DNA of 64,000 nt from Microbacterium sp. Bi121 (GTDB taxonomy: Bacteria > Actinomycetota > Actinomycetes > Actinomycetales > Microbacteriaceae), in assembly GCF_918698005.1 (NCBI RefSeq), contig NZ_CAKKLJ010000005.1, forward strand, positions 124,001-188,000. Direction: 5' to 3'. The notes beneath the pieces were generated by a model that did no database searches, was not told the origin of the DNA, and saw nothing but the letters and a program-made list of their open reading frames with translations. A program made the position numbers and the translations under genes. Shown piece after piece: positions 8,755 to 15,964 of this stretch. The first letter of the stretch is position 1. Every line of letters begins with the position of its first letter.

Positions 8755-9377
8755 GCCGCGTGCGCGGCCGTCGGCTCCCTCGTCGGATCGCGCAGCTGCT
8801 CATCGGCCTCTTCCTGTACGGCATCGGCATCGCCTTCATGGTTCGCGGCGAGATCGGTGCCGCCCCGTGGGACGTCCTTTCGCAGGGGATCGCGCGCCAC
8901 GTGCCGTTGACGTTCGGGGTGATCACGATCCTGACGAGCGTCGTCGTGCTGCTGCTGTGGCTGCCGCTGCGGCAGCGGTACGGCATCGGCACGCTGCTGA
9001 ACGCGCTGCTCGTCGGGCCATCCGCTGACGTGGGCTTGTTCCTCATCCCCACGGGGCAGCCGCTCTGGCTGCGCGTCTGCTTCTTCGTGATCGGCCTGCT
9101 CGTCCTCGCCGCTGCGACCGGTCTCTACATCGGGGCTCACTTCGGGCCAGGACCGCGCGACGGCCTCATGACCGGCCTGCACAGGCGCACCGGGTGGCCG
9201 ATCTGGATCGTGCGCACGAGCCTCGAGATCGTCGTGGTCGCGGTCGGGTGGTCGCTCGGCGGCAATGTGGGGATCGGAACCCTGGCGTTCGCCCTGCTCG
9301 TAGGGCCGCTCTGCCAGTACTTCATGCGCGTCTTCGCCGTGCGCGTCCCTGCTCGTACCGAGAGCGGCGCAGCGTGA
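8751..9377 (+). CDS. YczE/YyaS/YitT family integral membrane protein
   Basis: About 208 residues with five hydrophobic segments. The N-terminus reads RIAQLLIGLFLYGIGIAFMV followed by GEIGAAPWDVLSQGIA, the characteristic YczE signature. Further on, GAHFGPGPRDGLMTGL and VGWSLGGNVGIGTLAFALLV match the rest of the family. B. subtilis YczE affects lipopeptide production but the biochemical role is unknown. The GTG at 8751 overlaps the TGA of the SGNH hydrolase, and its own stop overlaps the GTG of the SUMF1-like gene. This strongly implies translational coupling. The chromosomal frame extends upstream to 8598, but only this start respects the operon spacing. Confidence 0.88.
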   Translation: MSRVRGRRLPRRIAQLLIGLFLYGIGIAFMVRGEIGAAPWDVLSQGIARHVPLTFGVITILTSVVVLLLWLPLRQRYGIGTLLNALLVGPSADVGLFLIPTGQPLWLRVCFFVIGLLVLAAATGLYIGAHFGPGPRDGLMTGLHRRTGWPIWIVRTSLEIVVVAVGWSLGGNVGIGTLAFALLVGPLCQYFMRVFAVRVPARTESGAA

Positions 9378-10120
9378 GCGACTTCGAGATGGCACGCATC
9401 CCTGCGGGCACGGTGACATTGCACGATGCGCGCACGAGGACCCGGCGGACCGTCGATCTCGAATCCTTCGAGATCGGGGCGTACGCGGTGACCGAGGAGC
9501 AGTTCGCCGAAGTGCTCGGCATTACGGCCCAGCATCCGCGGCGCCCGGCATCCGATCTCAGCTGGCTGCGCGCGATCCGCTTCTGCAACGCGGCATCCGA
9601 GTGGGAGGGCCTCGACCGCGCCTACTCGTTCGACGGCGAGCAGGTCACGTGGCACGTCGACAGCGACGGGTACCGACTGCCCACGGAGGCCGAGTGGGAG
9701 TACGCCTGCCGGGCGGGCTCGACAGCACCGCACTACGGACCGTTGACCGATATCGCATGGACCTCGGCCGATGGCGTCAGCAGCCCGCAGAATGTCGGTG
9801 CGCGGCTACCGAATCTGTTCGGTCTGTTCGACACGCTCGGCAACGTGTGGGAGTGGTGCTGGGACCTGCTGGATCCGGCCCGCTACGACGAGTACCGCGT
9901 GTTTCGCGGTGGCGGGTACAGCGACGACGCGTGGAGCGTGCGAGCCTCGGTCCGCCGTGGCGGAGCGCCGCGCATGCACCACGAGGATGTCGGGATGCGT
10001 CTCGCGCGTGGCGGCTTCGACACGGTCGATGCCGCACAGGGCTGGTCCGCATCGGTGGATGCTGAGCGCGGAGACACGGACGGTGCGCTGCCCTCGGGGT
10101 GGACGCCACGCGGACGATGA
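9374..10120 (+). CDS. SUMF1/formylglycine-generating-enzyme-like protein lacking the catalytic cysteines
   Basis: 248 residues with a single FGE-sulfatase fold. Landmarks: ARIPAGTVTLHD at the N-terminus, GAYAVTEEQFAEVLG, YRLPTEAEWEYACRAG near 110-125, GNVWEWCWD near 155, and VFRGGGY with VGMRLAR at the end. In active formylglycine-generating enzymes a pair of Cys lies a few residues after the RGG(S) motif and binds copper. Here that stretch (about residues 175-192, YSDDAWSVRASV) has none. The protein is therefore unlikely to make formylglycine and may be a binding protein or a different oxidase. It has no DinB histidine triad, so it is not EgtB. It overlaps its upstream neighbour by GTGA and lies 22 bp before the arginase-fold gene. 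Confidence 0.85.
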   Translation: MSDFEMARIPAGTVTLHDARTRTRRTVDLESFEIGAYAVTEEQFAEVLGITAQHPRRPASDLSWLRAIRFCNAASEWEGLDRAYSFDGEQVTWHVDSDGYRLPTEAEWEYACRAGSTAPHYGPLTDIAWTSADGVSSPQNVGARLPNLFGLFDTLGNVWEWCWDLLDPARYDEYRVFRGGGYSDDAWSVRASVRRGGAPRMHHEDVGMRLARGGFDTVDAAQGWSASVDAERGDTDGALPSGWTPRGR

Positions 10121-10142
10121 CGGGTTCGCAGAAGGAGAGAGC

Positions 10143-10970
10143 ATGACGCAGGTGAATGATTCGACACGGAACTTCGGGCTCATCGTCTCGCAGGGTCGCG
10201 TCGCCGACCGCACGGACGGTGCGCTGCTCGGAGCGCGAGCTGCGGCGGACGCGTTGGAGGAGTATCTGGGCACGACCGCAGTCGTCACCGGATCGCCGGA
10301 GGCGGGCCGCATCGACGACTGGACGGCCGCGCTTCCGGCCGCTCAGGACACGCTGCACGGCCTTCGCGATGCCGTCGCGGATTCATTGGATGCCGGCGAC
10401 ACCCCCGTGCTGCTCACGAACACCTGCGCCGCGAGCCTGGGGACGCTGCCGACCGTGGCTCAGCGTTTTCCGGATGCCGTCGTGCTGTGGATCGACGCGC
10501 ACGGAGACTTCAACACGCCCGAGACCACGGAGTCCGGATATCTCGGGGGCATGGTGCTGGCTGCGGCGTGCGGCCTGTGGGACAGCGGTCACGGCGCCGG
10601 GCTGGATCCTGAGCAGGTCATCGTCGTCGGCGGACGCGATATCGATGAGGCCGAAGGCGAGCTGCTGTCGTCCGCCGGTGTGCGCGTGCTCGCCCCCGCA
10701 GAGGTGACGGCGGCGCGCGTCGCCGAACTCGTTGCTGGTCGGGACGTCTGGATCCACGTGGACTGGGACGTTCTCGAGCCGGGGTACATCCCCGCCGCCT
10801 ACCGCGTGCCGGGCGGCCTCCGCCCTCACCAGATCGCGGATGTCTTCACGGCGCTGCGTGATCAGGTCAGGGGAGTGGAACTCGCGGAGTTCGAGTACGG
10901 CGACACGGATGTGCCCTCACCCGTGAGCGTCGAGCTGATCCTCGAGACCTTCCAATCCCTCGTGCGCTGA
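10143..10970 (+). CDS. Arginase-fold (ureohydrolase-like) protein with altered metal site
   Basis: 275 residues. Preserved arginase signatures are WIDAHGDFNTP (Asp118, His120, Asp122), TTESGY, VVGGRDIDEAE, and HVDWDVLEP (Asp207, Asp209). The first His ligand, normally in GGDHS, is replaced: the equivalent segment reads LLTNTCAASLG with Cys95. The SGNxHG loop that carries the proton-shuttle His reads SGYLGG. Five of six Mn ligands remain. Classic arginase activity is doubtful; hydrolysis of another guanidino or amidino compound, or a non-catalytic role, is possible. The ATG at 10143 has a strong GAAGGAGAG ribosome-binding site. It is the last gene of the SGNH-YczE-SUMF1-arginase operon. Confidence 0.87.
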   Translation: MTQVNDSTRNFGLIVSQGRVADRTDGALLGARAAADALEEYLGTTAVVTGSPEAGRIDDWTAALPAAQDTLHGLRDAVADSLDAGDTPVLLTNTCAASLGTLPTVAQRFPDAVVLWIDAHGDFNTPETTESGYLGGMVLAAACGLWDSGHGAGLDPEQVIVVGGRDIDEAEGELLSSAGVRVLAPAEVTAARVAELVAGRDVWIHVDWDVLEPGYIPAAYRVPGGLRPHQIADVFTALRDQVRGVELAEFEYGDTDVPSPVSVELILETFQSLVR

Positions 10971-11101
10971 CTGACCTATGCCGTACGTCGCGATACCCTG
11001 TCAACCCGTTGCCGCGTGAGCGGTCTTCCTGCCAGTATCGAGGTCTCACAGGGGCGTGGCCCCTGGACGTGTGCCGAAACGCGGCACCGGAAGGGAAGAC
11101 C

Positions 11102-11365
11102 ATGAGCATCGGTACAGGAATCGTGTTGTTCGTGATCGGCGCCATTCTGGCGTTCGCGATCAACGTCGAGGTGGAATGGGCGAACCTCGACATGATCGGC
11201 TACATCCTCATGGGTGCAGGAGCCGTGATCTTCATCATCGGGCTGATCCTGGTCGCCCGGCGTCGGCAGAGCAATTCCATCAGCCAGACGACCGTGGACC
11301 CCGCTTCCGGGTCGCAGACGACCCGTCGCACCACCAGCGCGCCCGACGATGCAGCAGGGCTCTGA
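11102..11365 (+). CDS. DUF6458-type small membrane protein
   Basis: 87 residues. Two hydrophobic helices, IGTGIVLFVIGAILAFAI and IGYILMGAGAVIFIIGLIL, flank the conserved VEVEWANLDMIG segment; a basic RRR and a polar Ser/Thr-rich tail follow. This layout is common in Actinobacteria and its function is not known. A GGAAGGGAAGA ribosome-binding site precedes the ATG. Its promoter may lie in the 130 bp after the arginase-fold gene. Confidence 0.82.
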   Translation: MSIGTGIVLFVIGAILAFAINVEVEWANLDMIGYILMGAGAVIFIIGLILVARRRQSNSISQTTVDPASGSQTTRRTTSAPDDAAGL

Positions 11366-11380
11366 AGCGGCCTGACCCCT

Positions 11381-12721
11381 CTACTGGACCCGTGAGCGCC
11401 GAGTCCGCTCCGGGTCCAGTCCCATGCGGATCCTGGTGTGCTTGCGTTCGATGAGGATGAACGTCATTCCGAGCAGCCACAGCGGCACCTGCATGAGGAA
11501 CGCCAGGCGGAACGCGTCAAGCGAGTAGGTGTCGGGGGTTCCGGCCCCCTGCAGGTCGAGCGCTATGCCGATGAGGAAGACCGCGAGCAGCGCCGCGATG
11601 AATCCGCCCGCGTTCGTCAGCCCGGTCGCGGTGCTGAGCCGATGCGCAGGGTTGTGCGTGCGGGCATGATCGAAGGCGATCATCGACGCGGGGCCGCCCG
11701 ACGCGAGCGCGACCGCGAGCACGTAGAGAAGCCACAGCGGCGCCGGCCCTGGGTAGCCGATGACTGCCACCCAGGCGAGCAGCTGAACCGTGACCGTGGG
11801 GATCACCAGCGCAAGCGATCGCCGATTCGGAATGCGCCGCGAGAGCTCGCCCAGGATAGGGCCCAAAAGCATGCCGACAGCGACATATACCGAGATCAGG
11901 GTCGCTGCTTCAGTGGGGGAGAGCCCTTCGCCGGCGGTGAGGAAAGGCATGCCCCACAACAGGACGAACGCTGTGCCGGCGAACGGTGTCGCGAAGTGCG
12001 ACCAGAACGCCAAGCGGGTGCCAGGGTGCGCCCAGGCCGCGCGGATTCCGATGCCGGTGTCCACGGCTGATGTGACGACGCGCACGACACCGGTGTCGGT
12101 GTTGACGGTGACGTCGGCGGCGGCCTCGGGAGGGCGGTTGCGGATCACGGCGAACACGAGGATCGCGAAGAGGATGCCGAGACCGGCGATGCTGCCGAAG
12201 GTGATCGTCCACGTCGTGGCGTGGAGGAGGGCCGCGACCGGGATCAGCGCGACGAGCTGCCCGCTCTGCCCGAGCACGCCGGTGAGCTGCACCATGAGCG
12301 GACCGCGCTGCGCCGGGAACCATGTCGCGACCAGACGCAGGACAGCGGGGAACACCATGGCGTCGCCCGCGCCGAGAAGGACCCGAGCGAGGATCGCGAT
12401 GCCGATGCTGGGGGAGAGCGCCATCGTCAGCTGACCTGCGGCCATGAGGACCATGCCCAGGGTGATGATCGGCCGTGCTCCGTAGCGGTCGAGGGCGACG
12501 CCGATCGGGATCTGCATGCCGCCGTAGACGGCGAGCTGCACGACAGCGAATAGCGAGAGCGTCGCAGCATCCGCCTGGAAGCGCTCGGCGGCGTCGACGC
12601 CGACCGCCCCGAGCGAGGTCCGGTTCGCGATGGCGAGCACATACGCTGCGACGCCGACCGACCAGATCAGCCAGCTGCGCCACCCGGGTGTGGAGACAGG
12701 GGAGCGGGTGACATCGGGCAC
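11381..12721 (-). CDS. MFS transporter
   Basis: 446 residues with about 12 transmembrane segments. After TM2 the motif-A equivalent reads IPIGVALDRYGARPIIT, and the central loop is charged. The layout resembles the NarK/hexuronate-like and general drug or metabolite MFS branches, but no substrate-specific motif is visible. The start is GTG at 12721, exactly six bases after a TAGCGT box on the same strand, so the transcript is probably leaderless. It lies downstream of the GNAT gene on the same strand but has its own promoter. Confidence 0.88.
   Translation of the reverse strand: MPDVTRSPVSTPGWRSWLIWSVGVAAYVLAIANRTSLGAVGVDAAERFQADAATLSLFAVVQLAVYGGMQIPIGVALDRYGARPIITLGMVLMAAGQLTMALSPSIGIAILARVLLGAGDAMVFPAVLRLVATWFPAQRGPLMVQLTGVLGQSGQLVALIPVAALLHATTWTITFGSIAGLGILFAILVFAVIRNRPPEAAADVTVNTDTGVVRVVTSAVDTGIGIRAAWAHPGTRLAFWSHFATPFAGTAFVLLWGMPFLTAGEGLSPTEAATLISVYVAVGMLLGPILGELSRRIPNRRSLALVIPTVTVQLLAWVAVIGYPGPAPLWLLYVLAVALASGGPASMIAFDHARTHNPAHRLSTATGLTNAGGFIAALLAVFLIGIALDLQGAGTPDTYSLDAFRLAFLMQVPLWLLGMTFILIERKHTRIRMGLDPERTRRSRVQ
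11383..11420. terminator. 10-bp inverted repeat at a convergent gene end
   Basis: ACTGGACCCG at 11383-11392 is repeated inverted at 11411-11420 with an 18-base spacer. It lies just after the DUF6458 gene and covers the last codons of the converging MFS gene. It could terminate the plus-strand transcript, but no T-run follows. Confidence 0.35.
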
Positions 12722-12727
12722 CCTTCC

Positions 12728-12733
12728 ACGCTA
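12728..12733 (-). promoter_or_regulatory. -10 element (TAGCGT on minus strand), leaderless MFS gene
   Basis: On the minus strand TAGCGT ends six bases before the GTG at 12721. It overlaps the end of the upstream GNAT gene. Confidence 0.5.
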
Positions 12734-13303
12734 CTCGTGCTGGGCGCTGCCCAATCGCAGGCCATACAGACAGAGTTCGGGTGATTCGCCCAGATGCAGC
12801 GCTGTCGCGACCTCCGCCCAGCCTTGCCGGACGTAGAACTCTCGCGCTCGGCTGGCTTCGGAGTAGGCGGTCAGAACCGCGGTGGAGTAGGGGAGGCCAT
12901 GGGTGAGTGCGCGCAGGAGCGATCGTGCGACGCCCGCCCGACGATGCTGCGGCGCGGTCGCGAGCTCGACCACGGCGAACGCCGATTCCCCGAACCAGGT
13001 CGCGGCGGTGGCAGGCGGCAACTGCGGGGTGATGCGGTCGCGCCACCAGTCGCCGGCGCTGATCCCGCTGCCGAGCGCGAGTCCGGCGATCTCGTCGTCA
13101 CGCGTGGCGAGAACCAACCGGAAGTCCGGCTTGGTACGCCCGTACGTGTCGACGCGAGCCAAGAACGACGCACGGCTGGCAGCGGGGTCCTCATCGTACG
13201 GCGCCTCGGAGAACACAACGGCGTAAAGCTCGGCGGCCTGTGCGAGCTCGTCGGCATCGCCGGCCCACGTGCGCACGGTGACCTGGTCTGGCTCAAGTGT
13301 CAT
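12731..13303 (-). CDS. GNAT-family N-acetyltransferase
   Basis: 190 residues. The acetyl-CoA site is in VVELATAPQHRRAGVARSLLRAL (about 110-132), followed by STAVLTAYSEASRAREFYVRQGWAEVA, the usual motif-B helix and strand. The N-terminus MTLEPDQVTVRTW is the first beta strand. The ATG at 13303 overlaps the stop of the methyltransferase upstream by ATGA, so the two are coupled. A longer in-frame extension to 13816 is antisense shadow. Substrate unknown; the partner methyltransferase suggests small-molecule modification. Confidence 0.86.
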   Translation of the reverse strand: MTLEPDQVTVRTWAGDADELAQAAELYAVVFSEAPYDEDPAASRASFLARVDTYGRTKPDFRLVLATRDDEIAGLALGSGISAGDWWRDRITPQLPPATAATWFGESAFAVVELATAPQHRRAGVARSLLRALTHGLPYSTAVLTAYSEASRAREFYVRQGWAEVATALHLGESPELCLYGLRLGSAQHE

Positions 13304-13950
13304 CGGGGGTCCTCCCATACCGCGGTGTACCGCCAGAACAGACGCCGTCGCATCCGGATGCTGGGGAGCAGGCGATGCGCGACCGCTTGGATCTGGTCGA
13401 AAGTCTGCCGCGCGTCGACGGTGGGTGCCTGCATGTGCAGGGGAGTGGCCGGCGCGCGTCGCGGGTGTCGGATGAATCCGACCAGCGGATTGAGGACGAG
13501 GGATGCTGCGCTTCGGAGCCTGTCGGATCGGGTTTCGCTCGCGACACCGACGATCACGATACGACCTCCTGTGCGCAAGGATGCTCGTGCATCGAGGAGT
13601 GCGTCCTCCAGCCGCATGTGGTGCAGGGACGCGACGAACACGATCAGATCGTATGCGCCTTCCGCTTCGCCGCCGAACGGGCGCTGCTGGATGGTGACGG
13701 CATCCGTCATCTCGAATCGATGGGCCGCGGCCGCAGCGACGTCGACGTCGAGTTCGATGCCGATCACGTGCGGAAAGATCGCCGAGAGCCGCTCGACGAG
13801 ATTGCCGGTACCGCATCCGACGTCCAGCGCGCTCACACCGCCGCGCCGTCGAACGGCCTTGGCGTTTCTGAGCACAAAGGCTGCGTACGCATCGTTGTGG
13901 GACCAGGGGTGGGCGGCGTTGAAGCGCGCGAGCGAGGTCAGGATCCGCAC
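13300..13950 (-). CDS. Class I SAM-dependent methyltransferase
   Basis: About 216 residues. Motif I is ALDVGCGTGNLVERLS near 42-57, the acidic end of beta 2 is GIELDVDVAAAAA, and DLIVFVASLHHMRLEDAL is motif IV/post II. This is a small-molecule type methyltransferase of the Methyltransf_11/25 group. Two candidate starts are adjacent: TTG at 13953 and GTG at 13950. GTG is chosen because TAGGAT lies exactly six bases upstream of it. Its stop overlaps the GNAT start. The C-terminus ends with a basic RMRRRLFWRY segment. Substrate not known. Confidence 0.85.
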   Translation of the reverse strand: MRILTSLARFNAAHPWSHNDAYAAFVLRNAKAVRRRGGVSALDVGCGTGNLVERLSAIFPHVIGIELDVDVAAAAAHRFEMTDAVTIQQRPFGGEAEGAYDLIVFVASLHHMRLEDALLDARASLRTGGRIVIVGVASETRSDRLRSAASLVLNPLVGFIRHPRRAPATPLHMQAPTVDARQTFDQIQAVAHRLLPSIRMRRRLFWRYTAVWEDPR

Positions 13951-13956
13951 CAACTC

Positions 13957-13962
13957 ATCCTA
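13957..13962 (-). promoter_or_regulatory. -10 element (TAGGAT on minus strand), leaderless methyltransferase
   Basis: TAGGAT on the minus strand ends six bases before the GTG at 13950, with no ribosome-binding site. Confidence 0.5.
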
Positions 13963-13981
13963 CGGATGCACGAGGTCGCGC

Positions 13982-13987
13982 TACCGT
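13982..13987 (+). promoter_or_regulatory. -10 element (TACCGT), leaderless HEAT-repeat gene
   Basis: TACCGT ends six bases before the ATG at 13994. It is divergent from the methyltransferase box at 13957. Confidence 0.45.
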
Positions 13988-13993
13988 CGACTC

Positions 13994-14421
13994 ATGGACG
14001 CGATCCCGGATCGTCGGCTAGGGCCGGCTGCGAACGCGCGCAAAGCAGCGGAACTGTTCGGGCGGGACGTCCTCATCGACTGGTGTGAGGCGCTGTTGCG
14101 GGGTGACGCACTGGATGACGATCCGCGCTATCCCGACATCGCGTGGCTGTGCGGCACAATCGGCTGGCCGAGTCACTGGGCGCGTGTGTGGGGTGCTCGA
14201 GGACTTCTGCATCTCGGTCCGCCCGCGAACTCAGTGTTCTGCACGCGCTGAACGACGAGGCGTGGCGAGTTCGGGAGATGGCGCTCAAAGTGATCATCCG
14301 GCATGAACTCGACGATCCGCACGGCGCTGTCGCTGCGCTCGTCGCTGACACGAACGAACGGGTGCGCTTTCAGGCTCTTCGCGCGCTGGGGGTGCCCCCG
14401 TCGGACCGCTGTGGCCTGTGA
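13994..14421 (+). pseudogene. HEAT-repeat domain protein, frameshifted
   Basis: Frame 2 encodes MDAIPDRRLGPAANARKA and runs through DIAWLCGTIGWPSHWARVWG to ARGLLHLG, then leaves the family sequence and stops at 14251. The family sequence resumes in frame 1 near 14221 with ARELSVLHALNDEAWRVREM and continues to RFQALRALG, ending at 14421. Inserting one base near 14219-14224 would fuse the parts into a protein of about 142 residues with HEAT-like alpha-hairpins (VREMALKVIIRHEL, VRFQALRALG). Either the gene is broken or the base call is wrong. The adjoining GrpB gene has the same kind of damage. The role of the family is unknown; HEAT repeats bind proteins. Confidence 0.7.
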
Positions 14422-15035
14422 TGACGCGCACCAGGGGAGCGGCGCGATGAGACTGGATGGCTCTTCCGAGCCCACGCCGTGAACGCGTCCTGCACCTCAT
14501 CGAAGAACACCGTCTTCGCGCGGGTGTAGTCGTCGTAGTCGGGCTTTCCCGCGTTCGCCTCTGAGAGTCGGACCTTGAGGTCTTCGTAGCGTTCGCGCTC
14601 CTGCGGATGGGCACGCACCCAGTCGCGGAACCAGACGGTGTACCGGCCCCAGGGAGAGTCGGCGCGACGGATGTGCACGATCGCCTGCACATCGTCGTTG
14701 GTGAAGATGCTCTTGTCCCAGACCTCGTCCGGTACCGCCTCGTCGCCGCGCGGGACGTCGCGGTAGACACCAGGGGAGTCGGGCCGCGATCCGTGGGCCT
14801 GCGCGTAGCCGAGTGGACCCAGCCGGTCAGAGAGCTCCCGAACGTCCGGCATCGCAGCAATCGAACCTGCAGATCGATGAATGGCTTCGCCCGTAGACCG
14901 GTACGGATGTCGATCCGATGTGGTCGTAGATCGCGACATCCACGCCGGGGATTGGGCAATCGCTTCCAGCTGCCCGGATGCGCGTGTCAGCCACGCAGAA
15001 TCGTGCGGGTGCAGCTCTGCGGCATTCTTCGGCAT
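14370..15035 (-). pseudogene. GrpB family (nucleotidyltransferase fold) protein with three frameshifts
   Basis: The N-terminus MPKNAAELHPHDSAW starts at ATG 15035. In the next frame from about 14948 comes VDVAIYDHIGSTSVP, then from about 14900 in the third frame GLRAKPFIDLQVR. From about 14862 the first frame resumes with MPDVRELSDRLGPLGY and runs through FRDWVRAHPQERERYEDLK to the conserved end VFFDEVQDAFTAWA. These pieces in order are an ordinary GrpB protein, whose hallmark is GSTSVPGLxAKPxID. Each junction needs one extra base, so three single-base deletions restore the frame exactly. The function of GrpB proteins is not established. The 3' end overlaps the HEAT pseudogene. Confidence 0.78.
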
Positions 15036-15130
15036 GCGAGGAAGACTACGGGACGGAAGGGAGGGGTGGTCGTTCTCGTGTACTGACATAATGTGCATTA
15101 TCGGCGTTACCGCGATCAAGCGGGCACTCG

Positions 15131-15964
15131 TTACGGAACGCGACCGATCGCCAACAGGTGGGCGCTCATGTCTCTCACACCGGCGTGCTCGGACGCAGCA
15201 TCCGCCAGACGCGCCGCGGCACTCTGCAGCTCCGGATCGACGTCCACTGGCAACTGCTCCATGAACACGCCGGCCGGTCCTTCGACGCCATGGACATGCA
15301 CGTCGACGACGCCCGCCTCCAGCAGCTCCCGCTCCAGCGACTCCGCCGTGTGGAAATGTCCGGCCGGAAATCGCAGTCGCCTCGACGGAGCACCATCTCG
15401 CAGCAGAGCGACCCATTCCTCGACGTCCGCTTCAGCGGGATCCCGCGTCAGAAAGATCTGACCAAACGCGACATATCGTGAAATCGCCCCCGCGAAGATC
15501 CACCCACCGGAGTCGGTCACACGGCGCGCTTCCTCGATCGCGCGACGCCGGTCGGATGCGGCGCGCAGGTGGTACAAGGGCCCCAGCATCAGAGTCGCGG
15601 CGAACGAAGCATCCTCGAAGGGAAGATCACGCGCGTCGCCCACCTGAGCGTCGAGACCCGCTTCCCCGGCGACGGACACGTGCTGCGCAACAGGATCGAT
15701 GAGCGACACGGCGTACCCACGACCCTGAAGGGTGATCGCATGCGCGCCGGTGCCGCCGCCGATGTCGAGGATGCGCGCACCGGCTGCGACGCGGTCGCAG
15801 ACGAGCTCCTGCACCCGCCGATGCTCCAGTCGTCCTTGCGCCGAGCGGGAACGAAGCCTGGCGTGCTCATCGAACGCGCCGCCGTAGTACGCCTGGATCC
15901 GATCGTCGAGATCCTGTTGATCTGCCACTGTGTCCTCCGCCTCTGCTCGCTCAGGCGCCGACAT
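15131..15964 (-). CDS. Class I SAM-dependent methyltransferase
   Basis: 277 residues. Motif I is ARILDIGGGTGAHAITL near 64-80, beta 2 is VSLIDPVAQHVSVA, and then VGDARDLPFEDASFAATLMLGPLYHL, which is motif II to IV of Methyltransf_11 proteins. A C-terminal segment with HGVEGPAGVFMEQL is common to a group of actinobacterial and firmicute enzymes of unknown substrate. The ATG at 15964 lies 14 bp inside the end of the UvrA-like gene on the same strand, so the pair is probably translationally coupled. No frameshift is visible, in contrast to the region just downstream. Confidence 0.88.
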   Translation of the reverse strand: MSAPERAEAEDTVADQQDLDDRIQAYYGGAFDEHARLRSRSAQGRLEHRRVQELVCDRVAAGARILDIGGGTGAHAITLQGRGYAVSLIDPVAQHVSVAGEAGLDAQVGDARDLPFEDASFAATLMLGPLYHLRAASDRRRAIEEARRVTDSGGWIFAGAISRYVAFGQIFLTRDPAEADVEEWVALLRDGAPSRRLRFPAGHFHTAESLERELLEAGVVDVHVHGVEGPAGVFMEQLPVDVDPELQSAAARLADAASEHAGVRDMSAHLLAIGRVP

